From ZC4RG20 sp963782445 (GTDB lineage: Bacteria; Pseudomonadota; Gammaproteobacteria; Steroidobacterales; Rariloculaceae), in assembly GCA_963782445.1 (NCBI GenBank), contig CAWAJM010000001.1, positions 4,092,001-4,156,000 of the forward strand: 64,000 nucleotides of DNA, read 5' to 3'. Position 1 is the stretch's first letter. Each line of letters begins with the position of its first letter. The translations under genes were made by a program, and so were the position numbers. The notes under the pieces were generated by a model. The model saw only the letters and a program-made list of their open reading frames with translations, was not told the origin of the DNA and ran no database searches. Below are positions 33,569 to 42,361 of the stretch, in pieces.

Positions 33569-34930
33569 ATGAACGTTCGCGAGCTCATCGACCGCGGCCC
33601 CATGACGGGCCTGCAAATACGGATCATCGCGATCTGCCTGGCGCTCAATATGCTCGACGGCATCGACGTGCTCTCGATGTCCTTCGCAGCACCCGCACTC
33701 TCGAAGGACTGGGGCATCTCGCCCGAAACGCTCGGCGCCGTTTTCAGCGCCGCGCCGGTCGGCATGATGGCCGGCTCGCTGCTGCTCGCCCCACTCGGCG
33801 ATTCCATCGGGCGCCGCAAGCTCATCGTCGTGAGCCTCGCCGTGATCGCCGCCGGCATGCTAGGCACGGCATTGTGCGGCTCGGTCTGGCAGCTCGTCGT
33901 GCTGCGCTTCGCCGCGGGCCTCGGCCTCGGCGGCATCGTCGCGAGCATGGCCGCCATCGCCGCGGAGTTCTCGCCGGCCCGGCGCCGCAACTTCGCCGTC
34001 ACGATCGTCCAGGGCGGCTACCCGCTCGGCTCGACGGTCACGGGCCTCGTGGCCGGTTGGATGATTCCGCATTTCGGCTGGCGGTCGTTGTTCGCGGCCG
34101 GCGGCCTCGTCGCGGCGCTTGGCATCGTCGTCGCCTGGCGCTACATGGCCGAGTCGCTCGAGTTTCTCCTGAGCCGGCAGCCGGCCGGCGCGCTCGCGGA
34201 GATCAACGCGCTGCTGCGCGGCATGGGCCACACGGAGCTCGACGCGCTGCCGCCGAAACCCGCGCCTGCGGCGTCGGGTCGGCTGCCGCTGCTCGCCGCG
34301 CTCGAGCGGCTCCTCGCGCGCGAGCATCGCAGCTCGACGCTGCTGATATGGGTCGCGTTCTTCACGTCGTTCACGACGCTCTACTTCCTGCTGAGCTGGG
34401 TGCCGCAGCTCGCCGCGAATACGGGGCTCTCGGTCGCCGCCGCGATTTTCGCCGGTACCGTCTTCAACCTCGGCGGTTTCGTCGGCATGACGGCCTGCGG
34501 CTACTTCTCGGACCACTTCGGCTTGAAGCGCGTGATCACCCTGTTCCTGGCCGTCGGTACGGTGGTCATGGTCGCGTTCTCGTCCTTCACGACGCCGACC
34601 GCAATCGTGACGGGCCTCGGCGCGCTGGGACTCATGCAGGGCGGCTTCATCGCGCTGTATGCCGCCGCGACGCGGATCTACCCGACCGAGATTCGCTCGA
34701 CGGGCGTCGGCTGGGCCGTCGGCGCCGGGCGGCCGGGCGCCATCCTCGGCCCGTACGTCGCGGGGCTACTCGTCGCGGCGGGCCTGAACCTCGGCCAAAG
34801 CTTCGCCGTGTTCGCGATCCCGCTCGCGATTTCGGCCGTCGCCGTGGCGCTGATCCCCTCGCCCGAGCTCAGGTCGCCGCGCGGCGGCCGCGCGGCCGAA
34901 GCCGCGTCGGAGGCCGGGACGGCGCCTTAG
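33569..34930 (+). CDS. MFS transporter, aromatic acid:H+ symporter (AAHS) type
   Basis: A 453-residue protein with about 12 membrane helices. The first helix carries ALNMLDGIDVLSMSFAAPAL, the DG(x)D signature of AAHS carriers for benzoate-type acids. The 2-3 loop is APLGDSIGRRKLIVVS; the fifth-helix region has GGIVASMAAIAAEF and the 8-9 loop GYFSDHFGLKRV. GGGGAG lies 5 nt before ATG 33569. No aromatic catabolic genes are adjacent except a general HpcH-type aldolase 8 kb away, so the substrate is unassigned. Confidence 0.88.
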   Translation: MNVRELIDRGPMTGLQIRIIAICLALNMLDGIDVLSMSFAAPALSKDWGISPETLGAVFSAAPVGMMAGSLLLAPLGDSIGRRKLIVVSLAVIAAGMLGTALCGSVWQLVVLRFAAGLGLGGIVASMAAIAAEFSPARRRNFAVTIVQGGYPLGSTVTGLVAGWMIPHFGWRSLFAAGGLVAALGIVVAWRYMAESLEFLLSRQPAGALAEINALLRGMGHTELDALPPKPAPAASGRLPLLAALERLLAREHRSSTLLIWVAFFTSFTTLYFLLSWVPQLAANTGLSVAAAIFAGTVFNLGGFVGMTACGYFSDHFGLKRVITLFLAVGTVVMVAFSSFTTPTAIVTGLGALGLMQGGFIALYAAATRIYPTEIRSTGVGWAVGAGRPGAILGPYVAGLLVAAGLNLGQSFAVFAIPLAISAVAVALIPSPELRSPRGGRAAEAASEAGTAP

Positions 34931-34946
34931 GCGTCGGGGCGCGCCG

Positions 34947-34990
34947 GCGCACCAGACGCGTGGGCAGTCGCGCACCAGACGCGTGGGCAG
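34947..34990. repeat. Tandem duplicate of a 21-bp unit
   Basis: GCGCACCAGACGCGTGGGCA plus G occurs twice (34947-34967 and 34970-34990), separated by TC. It immediately abuts the left arm of palindromic copy D and resembles the ACGCGTCTGCGG tail found on the other side of copies B and D, so it may be duplicated element end. Confidence 0.85.
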
Positions 34991-34992
34991 CG

Positions 34993-35112
34993 GGCTTCAG
35001 GCTTGGCATGAGGGCGGTGTCGGGACCGCCGTAAACCCGTCCCTGGGGGCTCGCTGACCGCCATCCCTGGCGGTCAGCGTCCCGCCACCGCCCTCATGCC
35101 AAGCCTGAAGCC
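34993..35112 (+). repeat. Palindromic element, copy D
   Basis: The 33-bp arms at 34993-35025 and 35080-35112 differ by one base from perfect pairing and enclose a 54-nt core. The core has GCCGTAAACCCGTCCCTGGG and a perfect inner hairpin GACCGCCATCCCTGGCGGTC. The arm centre TTGGCATGAGG differs from copy B (ACGGCGTAAGG), and both sides changed together. The right tail (35113-35190) aligns with that of copy B. Confidence 0.92.
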
Positions 35113-35313
35113 TGGACACGTCTGCGGCCCTAGCCCAAGAGCGCCCGCATCCGCGTTCTCGGCGATCGTTCGGACGCACGAAGAGCGCAACGATTGGCGT
35201 CTTGCGCAACCTTGCCGAACCGCGACGAATGCGCGGATCGCCTTCGCAGCCCGCGATGCTGCGAAATACGCAGAGGCGCGCGGCCTTCGGCGGCTACGGC
35301 CGCGGACGTATCC

Positions 35314-35433
35314 AGCTTCAGGCGCGTCGTAAGGGGCGTGTCGGGACGCTGACCGCCAGGGATGGCGGTCAGCGAGCCCCCAGGGACGGGTTCACGGCGG
35401 TCCCGACACGGCCCTTACGACGCGCCTGAAGCC
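35314..35433 (-). repeat. Palindromic element, copy E (opposite orientation to D)
   Basis: Arms at 35314-35346 and 35401-35433 pair with two mismatches and enclose a 54-nt core that is the reverse complement of copy D with one base changed. The arm centre is GCGTCGTAAGG. The tail (35313 leftward, minus strand) shares ACGTCCGCGGCCGTAG with copies B and D. Copies D and E face each other with tails inward, filling the 541-bp gap between the MFS gene and trkH; no gene is seen there. Confidence 0.92.
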
Positions 35434-35471
35434 CCGCTGCCACCGCTGCACGTGAGTCGCACGAGCACCGA

Positions 35472-36959
35472 TCAGCGCCAGAAGTCGCGCGAGAACAGCA
35501 GCAGCAGCGGGAACACCTCGAGCCGCCCGAGCAGCATCGCGAACGTCAGCAGCCATTTGGCGACGTGGTTCAGGCCGCCGAAGTAGCTGGCCGTGAGGCC
35601 GATGCCCGCGCCCATGTTGTTGATGCAGGCGGCGACCGAGCCGAAGGCCGTGACGAGATCCACGCCCGTCATGGCGAGGCCCAGCGACAGGAAGCAGAAG
35701 GCGAAAATGTAGAGAAAGAAAAAGCCCCAGACGGCCTCGACGACGCGCTCGGAGATCGGCACGCCGCCGACCTTGATCGCGAACTGCGCCGACGGATGAA
35801 TCAGCAGCCGGACTTCGCGGACGCTCTGTCGAAACAGCAGCAGAAACCGGAACGCCTTGATGCCGCCGCAAGTCGAGCCGACGCTCGCGCCGAAAAAGCT
35901 TGCGAAGATCAGCAGCAGCGGAATAAAGACCGGCCATTGCGGGTAGCCGCCGGCCGTGAGCCCGTTGTCCGTCGAAATCGAGGCCGCCTGGAAGAAGCCG
36001 TGGTAGAACGACTCCCAGGCGGGATACGTGCCCGTGGCCCAAAGGCCGACGCAGGTTGCGAGGATGATCGCGGCCAGCACGCCGATGTAGAACTGGAACT
36101 CGGCGTTCTTGAAGATCTCGAGCAGACTGCGGTTCTGCCAGGCCACGTAGTAGAGGGCATAGTTCACTCCGGCAAGCAGCGAGAAGACGCCGGCCACGAT
36201 CTCGATCGGGGCGCTGTGGAAGTAGCCGAGGCTCTGGCTGTGGGTGGAAAAGCCGCCGAGCGCGAGCGTCGCGAAGCTGTGGGCGATCGCGTCGAAGAGA
36301 TTCATGCCTGCCGCCCAGAACGCGACGATGCAGGCGAGCACGAGCGCCACGTAGACGTACCAGAGCCGCTTGGCCGTGGCCCGGATGCGCGGCGTGAGCT
36401 TGTCGTCCTTCATCGGGCCCGGCGTTTCGGCCCGGTACAGCTGCATGCCGCCGATGCCGAACATCGGCAGGATCGCGACGGCCAGCACGACGATGCCCAT
36501 GCCGCCCAGCAGGTTCAGCTGCGCCCGATAGTAGAGGATGGCGTGCGGCAGATGATCGAGGTCCGTAAGCACGGTCGCGCCCGTCGTCGTCAAACCCGAC
36601 ATCGATTCGAACACGGCATCCGTGAAATGCATGTGCGGATGTTGAGCCAGCATGAACGGCAGCGCGGAGAGCAGCGCCGCAGCGACCCACATCGCGACGA
36701 CGACGAGAAAACCCTGGCGCTTGCGTAAATCGATGGCCTCGTTGCGCACGGGGAGGCGCAGCAGCAAACCCAGTGAAAGCGTGAGCAGAAAGGTCTCGAA
36801 GAACGCGCTCGTGCCGCCGTCGCGGTAGATCAGGCCCACGGCGATCGGCGGCAGCATCGTGACGCTGAACATCACGAGCAGAAGGCCGAGCAGCGCTACG
36901 GCCGCCATACGGGTCGTCCCCTGCGCGGCCGGAAAAACGCGGTGTTGAACTTCTTCCAT
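35472..36959 (-). CDS. trkH: Trk-type potassium uptake membrane subunit TrkH
   Basis: TrkH is the K+-translocating subunit of the Trk system and works with TrkA. The 495-residue protein has the four pore-loop filters: GLTTTGATVL, LALGGFSTHS, STDNGLTAGGYP and NNMGAGIGLT, each with the key Gly. The intramembrane gate region and about ten helices are present. ATG 36959 is chosen because the upstream frame has no hydrophobic or conserved sequence. trkA is not in the window. Confidence 0.94.
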   Translation of the reverse strand: MEEVQHRVFPAAQGTTRMAAVALLGLLLVMFSVTMLPPIAVGLIYRDGGTSAFFETFLLTLSLGLLLRLPVRNEAIDLRKRQGFLVVVAMWVAAALLSALPFMLAQHPHMHFTDAVFESMSGLTTTGATVLTDLDHLPHAILYYRAQLNLLGGMGIVVLAVAILPMFGIGGMQLYRAETPGPMKDDKLTPRIRATAKRLWYVYVALVLACIVAFWAAGMNLFDAIAHSFATLALGGFSTHSQSLGYFHSAPIEIVAGVFSLLAGVNYALYYVAWQNRSLLEIFKNAEFQFYIGVLAAIILATCVGLWATGTYPAWESFYHGFFQAASISTDNGLTAGGYPQWPVFIPLLLIFASFFGASVGSTCGGIKAFRFLLLFRQSVREVRLLIHPSAQFAIKVGGVPISERVVEAVWGFFFLYIFAFCFLSLGLAMTGVDLVTAFGSVAACINNMGAGIGLTASYFGGLNHVAKWLLTFAMLLGRLEVFPLLLLFSRDFWR

Positions 36960-37154
36960 GAGATCGGCGGTGCGCGGCCCGCGGAACTTCGCGGCGGCTC
37001 GAGGTTGGACTCTCTCAGCTGCAAAAGCCTGCCCGGGCACCCATGACGGCGCAGATTGTGGGGGGCCGGGACGGCTTAAGCAACCGCAAGGCTCGCGGCG
37101 CCGGGCGCGGCGTGCGCCAGCGCCCGGCCCGCAAGCCGGCTCGGACGGTCCGGA

Positions 37155-37529
37155 TTACTCTTGAGCGATGCAGAACGCGTTGAGCTTATTCCCGTCGGGA
37201 TCGCGGAAATAGGCGGCGTAGAACTGCCCGAACCTGATACCGGGCGCGCCTTCGTCGGAGCCGCCGTTCGAGAGCGCGCAGTCGTAGAGGGCCGCCACTT
37301 TTTCGGCCGAATCGACGGCGAGCGCGACCATGCTGCCATTGCCGATGCAGGCCGGGTTGCCGTCGTAGGGCTTGCAGACGCCGATGCCCGGCACCCCTTC
37401 CCCACCCGACCATGCGATGAGCCGCTCGTTTTCCATGTGGCGTTTCGCGCCGAGCTGGCCGAGCAGGGCGTCGTAGAACTTGCCGGCGCGCTCGAGATCG
37501 TTGGTGCCAAGCGTGACATAGCCAATCAT
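37155..37529 (-). CDS. VOC (glyoxalase/bleomycin-resistance fold) protein
   Basis: A 124-residue single-domain protein: MIGYVTLGTNDLERAGKFYD at the start, a middle GIGVCKPYDG, and the C-terminal FRDPDGNKLNAFCIAQE with the metal-type Asp-Pro-Asp-Gly-Asn block. Family members include dioxygenases, isomerases and binding proteins; the N-terminal His ligand is replaced (GTND). No specific substrate can be assigned. It stands between trkH and a DUF6152 gene on the same strand. Confidence 0.85.
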   Translation of the reverse strand: MIGYVTLGTNDLERAGKFYDALLGQLGAKRHMENERLIAWSGGEGVPGIGVCKPYDGNPACIGNGSMVALAVDSAEKVAALYDCALSNGGSDEGAPGIRFGQFYAAYFRDPDGNKLNAFCIAQE

Positions 37530-37618
37530 TCAGATGCTCCTTTTGGATCGACTGCGGCCGAAGTCGCGCAAGCGTACTCCTCCGCGCCCGCGCGGGGAAT
37601 ATGCCCCGCCGCCCCGCC

Positions 37619-38659
37619 TCAGTCCGTGCAGCCGAAACGCTGCAGTTGCACGCTCGGCACCCAGATCCAGTGTTTGCCGAGATCGACGGCCTCGGTGAAG
37701 GTCGCGGGGTCGGTCACGTGCATCGAATAGTCGAGGCGCGCGCCGTCCGCGCTGGGCGAGAAGCGCTCGACGATCTCGGCCTTCGGGCTCAGCGGGATGC
37801 CCACGCTGTCGAAGGCGCCGGAGCCGATCCGCGTCGTCTTGACGACGAGGTCGCGGCCGTCCCAATGACCGACCGAGTAGCCGAGCCTCGACAGAGGCTG
37901 TCCAGCCGCGTCGGCCGCCGCGCCCATGTGGATCACGCGCTTCGTATCGTATTCCTCGAGGCGCAGCACGATGTCGCTGCCGTCCCGCAGGAACTCGATC
38001 GGATACGGCTCCTCCATGATGAGCGGCATGCCCTTCGGCACGCAGCCGTTGGTCGGATCGTCCTGCTGATAGTCGAAGGCCGCGGCCGCGGCCTTCGCCG
38101 CCGCCGTCAGCGGATACTTCCCGAGGTCGAAACTATGATCGATGTTTTCGGGGAACAGCATCGGCGTCGAGAGTCCCGTGCTCCAGACGCGAAACAGGCC
38201 CTTCTCCGGGTGGCCGCCGTCGCCGACCCGCGCATTGACGATTTCGCTGGCCCTGATCGCATGCTGCGACCAGCGCGGCTTGCCGCCCAGAACGATCTCC
38301 TCGCCGTTCGGGAGCAGAATATTGCGCACGAACATGTTCTTGAGCCCCTTGCGCGACGGATTCCCGGCCATGCGCACGTGGTCGCCCGCGTGAATCATGT
38401 TCGCCTTGATACCCCAGCGGCTGATGCCGGCCATCGAGAACGTCTCCATGTCCCAAACGGCCTGCTTACCGGCGTCGCCCGGGACCTCGAGGATGAACTT
38501 GATGTGCGGGTTCTCCCACTTGACCTCCTTGACGATGCCCTGGACTTCCTCGATGCGGCTCTGGTCGAACCAGGCGGCCGCGCTGTGGTGGGCCGGAACC
38601 GCCGCCGGCAGGGCGCCGAAGGCCAACGCAAGAACCGTCAGTACACTCTTCACCTGCAT
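37619..38659 (-). CDS. Exported DUF6152-type protein
   Basis: A 346-residue protein with a signal peptide (VLTVLALAFGALPAAVPA). The mature N-terminus AHHSAAAWFDQSR and EVQGIVKEVKWENPHIKFIL are typical of DUF6152. The rest (about 130-346) is a conserved extension with Trp-rich stretches (GHWDGRDLVVKTTRIG, KHWIWVPSVQLQRFGC), seen in secreted proteins of Steroidobacter/Sphingomonad-like bacteria. Function is unknown. In the same strand, the upstream MutS-like frame overlaps its first 194 nt because it lacks a stop. Confidence 0.8.
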   Translation of the reverse strand: MQVKSVLTVLALAFGALPAAVPAHHSAAAWFDQSRIEEVQGIVKEVKWENPHIKFILEVPGDAGKQAVWDMETFSMAGISRWGIKANMIHAGDHVRMAGNPSRKGLKNMFVRNILLPNGEEIVLGGKPRWSQHAIRASEIVNARVGDGGHPEKGLFRVWSTGLSTPMLFPENIDHSFDLGKYPLTAAAKAAAAAFDYQQDDPTNGCVPKGMPLIMEEPYPIEFLRDGSDIVLRLEEYDTKRVIHMGAAADAAGQPLSRLGYSVGHWDGRDLVVKTTRIGSGAFDSVGIPLSPKAEIVERFSPSADGARLDYSMHVTDPATFTEAVDLGKHWIWVPSVQLQRFGCTD

Positions 38660-40871
38660 CCCCCGTTGCCGTCGTCCCTACAGCGGCGGCCGGCCTTCCT
38701 TGGGCCAGAAAATTATCGGTATGTGAGACGCAGCATAGCGCGGCCGTGCGCCCTGCGCGACGGGGACCGCCGACCCCGCGCATCTCGGCCTCGGCGGCGG
38801 CCGGGCCCGAAGCGAAGGATTCCCGGACCCGAATGCGTCTTATGTCATATCCGTGACGCGCGTCACGGACCCTCTCACCGCGGAGATAGATATTAGTTAC
38901 ACACAATCTGTGTTTTGGCTCATCTGACGCTCCCCCCAAAGTCGCCCGACGCAAGTCGGGCTTTTTTTTGGTCGGCGGCTCGAGCCTCGACGGCCGGCCG
39001 CGGCAGGCGGGCCGGCGCGCAGTCAGAACGTCGAGACCGATCGAGCGCATGAGCTCGAGCCCGTTGCTCTTCGTGACGACGCCTTCCCGCAGCTTGAAAT
39101 CGAAGCGCATCCTGCCGTCCGCGAGATCGTCCTGGAAATGCACGTTGCGCAAGCCGAGGCCCGCGGGCGTCGCGATATCGGTGAGCGCGAGATCGTGCGT
39201 ACTGACGAGCCCGATGGCCCCGCGCTCGACGAGCCCCCGCAGAATGCCTTCTGCTCCAATGCGCCGGTCCCTGGAGTTCGTGCCCTGGAGCAGCTCGTCG
39301 AGCAGGAACAGCAGCGCCGGCTCTCGGCCCGCGAGCTCGAGAATGCGCCGCAGCCGGCTGATCTCCGCGTAGAAGCGCGAGCTGCCTTCCTGCAGCGAAT
39401 CGTTGACGCGGATGCTCGCGCCGACCTGCAGCGGCGCGAGCCGCAGCCGGTGCGCTCGCACGGTCGCGCCTGCCATGGCCAGGACCGTGTTGAGACCCAC
39501 GGCCCGCAGCAGGGTGCTCTTCCCCGACATGTTCGAGCCGCTCACGAGCAACACGCTCGCGTCGACGCCGATAGCGACGTCGTTGCGCACGCAGGTCGCG
39601 CGCGGCAGCAGCGGATGCCCCAAACCCTCGGCCTCGAGGGCGGGCCGCCGCTCGGCGAGCTCCGGGAACGGATCCTCGGGATGCTCGTAGGCGAACGTCG
39701 CGAGCGAGAGCAGCGCCTCGATCTCTCCCGTCGCCTCAAGCCAGGCGCGGATCGCGCCACCGTGCAGGCGCCTCCAGCTCTCGACGGCCCGCGCGAGCTG
39801 CACGGAGTACATGAGCGGCACGTCGATCACGCGCACGAGCGGATTGCGGCGCGCCTCGACGAATTGGACGCGTCTGCGCAGCCGCGCGATGGCCGTGGAC
39901 GCCGCGGTCTCCTGCGAGCGCAGCGTGCGCATGAGCCCCACGAGCGCCGGCGCCTCGAAATGCTCGCGCTCGAGGCGCGCGAGCACGCCCGCGAGGAGCT
40001 CGAGGTCGGCGAATGCATGCTCGGCGGCGTTCAGCGTATCCGCGAGCGGCTTACGCAGGCGATAGCCGATCGCGGCCTCGACGACGAGCACGGCCAGAAG
40101 CGGCGTCGCAAAACCGAGCTCGCCCCAAACGACAGCGCCGCCCGCGGCCGCCGCGACGAGCACCGCGGGGAGCCACGCGAGCCAGGCACTCGTGAGCCGG
40201 TTCGGCGCCTCGGCCCATGCGCGCAGCGGTTCCGGATGCACGCCGACGACCGGCGCCTCGCCGAGGACGGCCAGGTCCTCGCGCAGATCCAGGGCACAGC
40301 GCAACTCGGTCACGGCGGCCTGCCGGTCGCGGACCGCGGCGACCGCGGCGGGCGCGAGCAGCCAGCCCGCGAGCGTGTCCTCGCCCATACGCGTGCGCGC
40401 GCGCGACAGCAGCTCGAAGAGCCCACCGCGACAGAACAGATCGAGGTCCGCGGCATAGACGTGGTGGTCGTCCTCGAAGCGCGCCCCCGGCGCCCCGCTT
40501 CCGGCCCAGCGGTCCTCGATGCGTGCAAGCCCGTCCGCGTAGACCGCAGCCGCGCGCAGGGCGCGCGCGTGCGCCCTGCGCACGCGCGCGTGGTAGGCGA
40601 CGAGGCCGGCGAACGCGACTACGGGAACCGCGAGCCACCACCCCGACACGACGTGGGCATAAAACGCGAGCCAGGCCGCGGCCAGCGCGACCGCGGCCGT
40701 CAGCAGCCGAGCGTTCGCGATGCGCTCGTGAATCCGGCCGCAGCGCGCAGCGGCGGCTTCCCGCGCCGCGAGACGCCGGGCGTACTCGTGCTCCGGGCGG
40801 CCCGGCGGGGCAGTGCGTGCGGATCCGCCGGAGTGTTCCGATTCGGCCGGCGTCGCCCCCACGGGTCTCAA
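38466..40871 (-). CDS. Membrane-associated MutS-like ATPase (stop codon apparently lost)
   Basis: A MutS-family protein with domain V ATPase but no mismatch-binding domain I. Two hydrophobic regions (about 55-90 and 230-270) suggest membrane attachment. The ATPase has Walker A SGSNMSGKSTLL (about 447), RFYAEISRLRRI, Walker B LLFLLDELLQGTNS (about 517) and LVSTHD. Family members end soon after a segment like LELMRSIGLDV, here at about 39025. This frame instead runs about 185 codons further into the next gene. A TGA lies in the adjacent frame at 39023-39025. The start is TTG 40871, overlapping the upstream stop. Confidence 0.8.
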   Translation of the reverse strand: MRPVGATPAESEHSGGSARTAPPGRPEHEYARRLAAREAAAARCGRIHERIANARLLTAAVALAAAWLAFYAHVVSGWWLAVPVVAFAGLVAYHARVRRAHARALRAAAVYADGLARIEDRWAGSGAPGARFEDDHHVYAADLDLFCRGGLFELLSRARTRMGEDTLAGWLLAPAAVAAVRDRQAAVTELRCALDLREDLAVLGEAPVVGVHPEPLRAWAEAPNRLTSAWLAWLPAVLVAAAAGGAVVWGELGFATPLLAVLVVEAAIGYRLRKPLADTLNAAEHAFADLELLAGVLARLEREHFEAPALVGLMRTLRSQETAASTAIARLRRRVQFVEARRNPLVRVIDVPLMYSVQLARAVESWRRLHGGAIRAWLEATGEIEALLSLATFAYEHPEDPFPELAERRPALEAEGLGHPLLPRATCVRNDVAIGVDASVLLVSGSNMSGKSTLLRAVGLNTVLAMAGATVRAHRLRLAPLQVGASIRVNDSLQEGSSRFYAEISRLRRILELAGREPALLFLLDELLQGTNSRDRRIGAEGILRGLVERGAIGLVSTHDLALTDIATPAGLGLRNVHFQDDLADGRMRFDFKLREGVVTKSNGLELMRSIGLDVLTARRPACRGRPSRLEPPTKKKPDLRRATLGGASDEPKHRLCVTNIYLRGERVRDARHGYDIRRIRVRESFASGPAAAEAEMRGVGGPRRAGRTAALCCVSHTDNFLAQGRPAAAVGTTATGDAGEECTDGSCVGLRRPAGGGSGPPQRGRLVRPEPHRGSPGHRQGGQVGEPAHQVHPRGPGRRR
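38897..38969 (+). ncRNA. Candidate small RNA ending at an orphan terminator
   Basis: No plus-strand gene precedes the terminator at 38944-38969. The upstream 50 nt hold a small hairpin (ACACA-CAATC-TGTGT) and a single-stranded C-rich stretch CGCTCCCCCC, preceded by an A/T-rich TAGATATTAG that could be a -10 element. The layout (5' hairpin, C-rich linker, intrinsic terminator with eight T) is typical of short trans-acting RNAs. The 5' end is a guess. Confidence 0.35.
38944..38969 (+). terminator. Rho-independent terminator
   Basis: A 7-bp stem GCCCGAC/GTCGGGC with GCAA loop is followed by eight T residues on the plus strand. It would not terminate minus-strand genes, since an A run lies on that side of the stem. 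Confidence 0.8.
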
Positions 40872-41257
40872 CTGTGCGCGTCGATGAGCTCGCGCACCTT
40901 GTTCGGATCCGGCATGCCGCGCGCCGAGACCTCGGGTGCGTCCCCGGCCGTGTAGATGTCAACGTCGCCCGTGCCGAAAAGCCGCTGGAGCAGCCTTTGG
41001 TTCACGCGCACGGAGCGGATGCTCGTTAGCCTGACCTCGCTGCGGGATTTGGAGAGAAAGCCCTGCTCGTAGCTCAAGGTATCGGTCGTGATCGTGAGCG
41101 TCTCCGTGCGGCGCTTCACGTACCAGACCAGGAGGATCCCGACGCCGACGGCGACAGGGACGAGCAAAATGCTCAAAACGAAACCGAGCGGGTTGTTGCG
41201 GAACATCGGCGGATGGGCCTGGTACAGGACTTCTTCGCTCACTCGCATGGGCTCCAT
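40868..41257 (-). CDS. PH-domain (bPH2/YdbS-like) membrane protein
   Basis: A 129-residue protein. A short N-terminus (VLYQAHPPMFRNNPLGF) precedes a membrane segment (FVLSILLVPVAVGVGILLVWY). A bacterial PH-like domain follows: ETLTITTDTLSYEQGFLSKS, EVRLTSIRSVRVNQRLLQRL and GDVDIYTAG. ATG 41257 or 41248 are both possible starts. It is coupled to the MutS-like gene by overlapping stop and start codons, so the two may act at the same membrane site. Function is unknown. Confidence 0.8.
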   Translation of the reverse strand: MEPMRVSEEVLYQAHPPMFRNNPLGFVLSILLVPVAVGVGILLVWYVKRRTETLTITTDTLSYEQGFLSKSRSEVRLTSIRSVRVNQRLLQRLFGTGDVDIYTAGDAPEVSARGMPDPNKVRELIDAHS

Positions 41258-41392
41258 TCGATGGCAGGCGTGCGGGCCCGCCGAATCTGCGCGGGGCGGC
41301 CGTCGAGGACGCAGTATAGCGGGCGCGCCAGCTGACCATGAGGCCTTGTCCATCGCGGACAGGCCGACTCCGTCATCGGCCGCCGCGGCAAT

Positions 41393-41416
41393 AAAAAGGG
41401 GTCAGAGCCCTTTTCG
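41393..41416 (+). repeat. Single GGGGTCAGAGCCC repeat
   Basis: AAAAAGGGGTCAGAGCCC followed by TTTT is the same unit found as an inverted pair at 676-758. Here it is solitary, in the 229-bp gap upstream of the PH-domain gene. The rest of that gap shows no gene. Confidence 0.85.
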
Positions 41417-41486
41417 CCCACGCGCCTCCCGGTGCGGCCGCGCGCATTGAGCCGGCGCGCGTGCTCCGATACGAGTAAGCGCGCAG

Positions 41487-42245
41487 TCAGCGCGCCGCCT
41501 GCAGCTCCCCGAGCAGCCGCTTCGCCGCGCTGCCGAGCAGCAGCGTGTCGACGCCCGCCACGATGAGTGTGCAGCCGCGCTCCATGAACGGCCGCACGGC
41601 TTCCGGCGTGATGCCGAAGTAGCCGAACGGCATGCCCGCCTTTCGGCAGGTTTCGACCACGTGGTCGATGGCTTCGACCACGGCCGGGTCGTCGACGCGG
41701 CCTATTCGCCCGAGACTCGCGGAGAGGTCGTAGGGACCGAGCAGCACCGCATCGACCCCCTCGACGGCGACGATGGCCTCGATGTCTTCGACGGCCCGCA
41801 CGTGCTCCGCCTGCACGATGACCGCGATCTCGTCGTTGGCCTCGCCGACGTACCGCTCGAAGCCGAAGCCGTAGCCGTGCGCACGCGCGAGGCCGACGCC
41901 GCGCGCACCCTCGGGCGAGTAACGCGCGAAGCGCACGACATCGGCGGCCTCGGCGGCCGAATTGACCTGCGGCGCGATGATGCCCGCCGCGCCGAGATCC
42001 AGCATCTTCTTGATCGGCGCCTCGGCCGCGGCCGGGACGCGCACGATGCAGGCCACGTCGCGATCCACGGCCCGCAGGATCGACAGCACCTCGGCCGTCT
42101 CGAGGGGGCCGTGCTCGGCGTCGACGAACAGCCAGTCGAAGCCGAGGCCGGCCAGCACCTCGGCGACGGCCGGGCTCGGCAGCGTCAGCATCGTGCCGAG
42201 CAACGTTTCCCCGGCCCGGAGCCGCGCCCTGAATCCTTGCATCAC
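41487..42245 (-). CDS. HpcH/HpaI-family class II aldolase
   Basis: These metal-dependent aldolases cleave 4-hydroxy-2-oxo acids to pyruvate (or related) plus an aldehyde. The 252-residue protein has GFDWLFVDAEHGPLE with the catalytic His, CIVRVP with the catalytic Arg, the metal ligand region VIVQAEHVRAVEDIEAI and DAVLLGPYDLSASLG. It is monocistronic, with no aromatic-degradation genes next to it. Substrate (2-keto-3-deoxy-sugar acids or HHED-type) is undetermined. Confidence 0.92.
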   Translation of the reverse strand: MMQGFRARLRAGETLLGTMLTLPSPAVAEVLAGLGFDWLFVDAEHGPLETAEVLSILRAVDRDVACIVRVPAAAEAPIKKMLDLGAAGIIAPQVNSAAEAADVVRFARYSPEGARGVGLARAHGYGFGFERYVGEANDEIAVIVQAEHVRAVEDIEAIVAVEGVDAVLLGPYDLSASLGRIGRVDDPAVVEAIDHVVETCRKAGMPFGYFGITPEAVRPFMERGCTLIVAGVDTLLLGSAAKRLLGELQAAR

Positions 42246-42361
42246 GTCGTGTCCTCCCTTCCCTCGAGCGCGCCGGGCGCGACGACCCGCATAGTGTCAG
42301 AAGCGGCCGCGGGCCGCACGACACCGGCTCGAGCGCGGCCGCGCTCGCCTCACGGGGCCGG

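Noticed and set aside
34993..35433. Possible CRISPR array or integron-like site
   Set aside because: Only two units, palindromic and in opposite orientation, no regular spacers and no cas or integrase genes.
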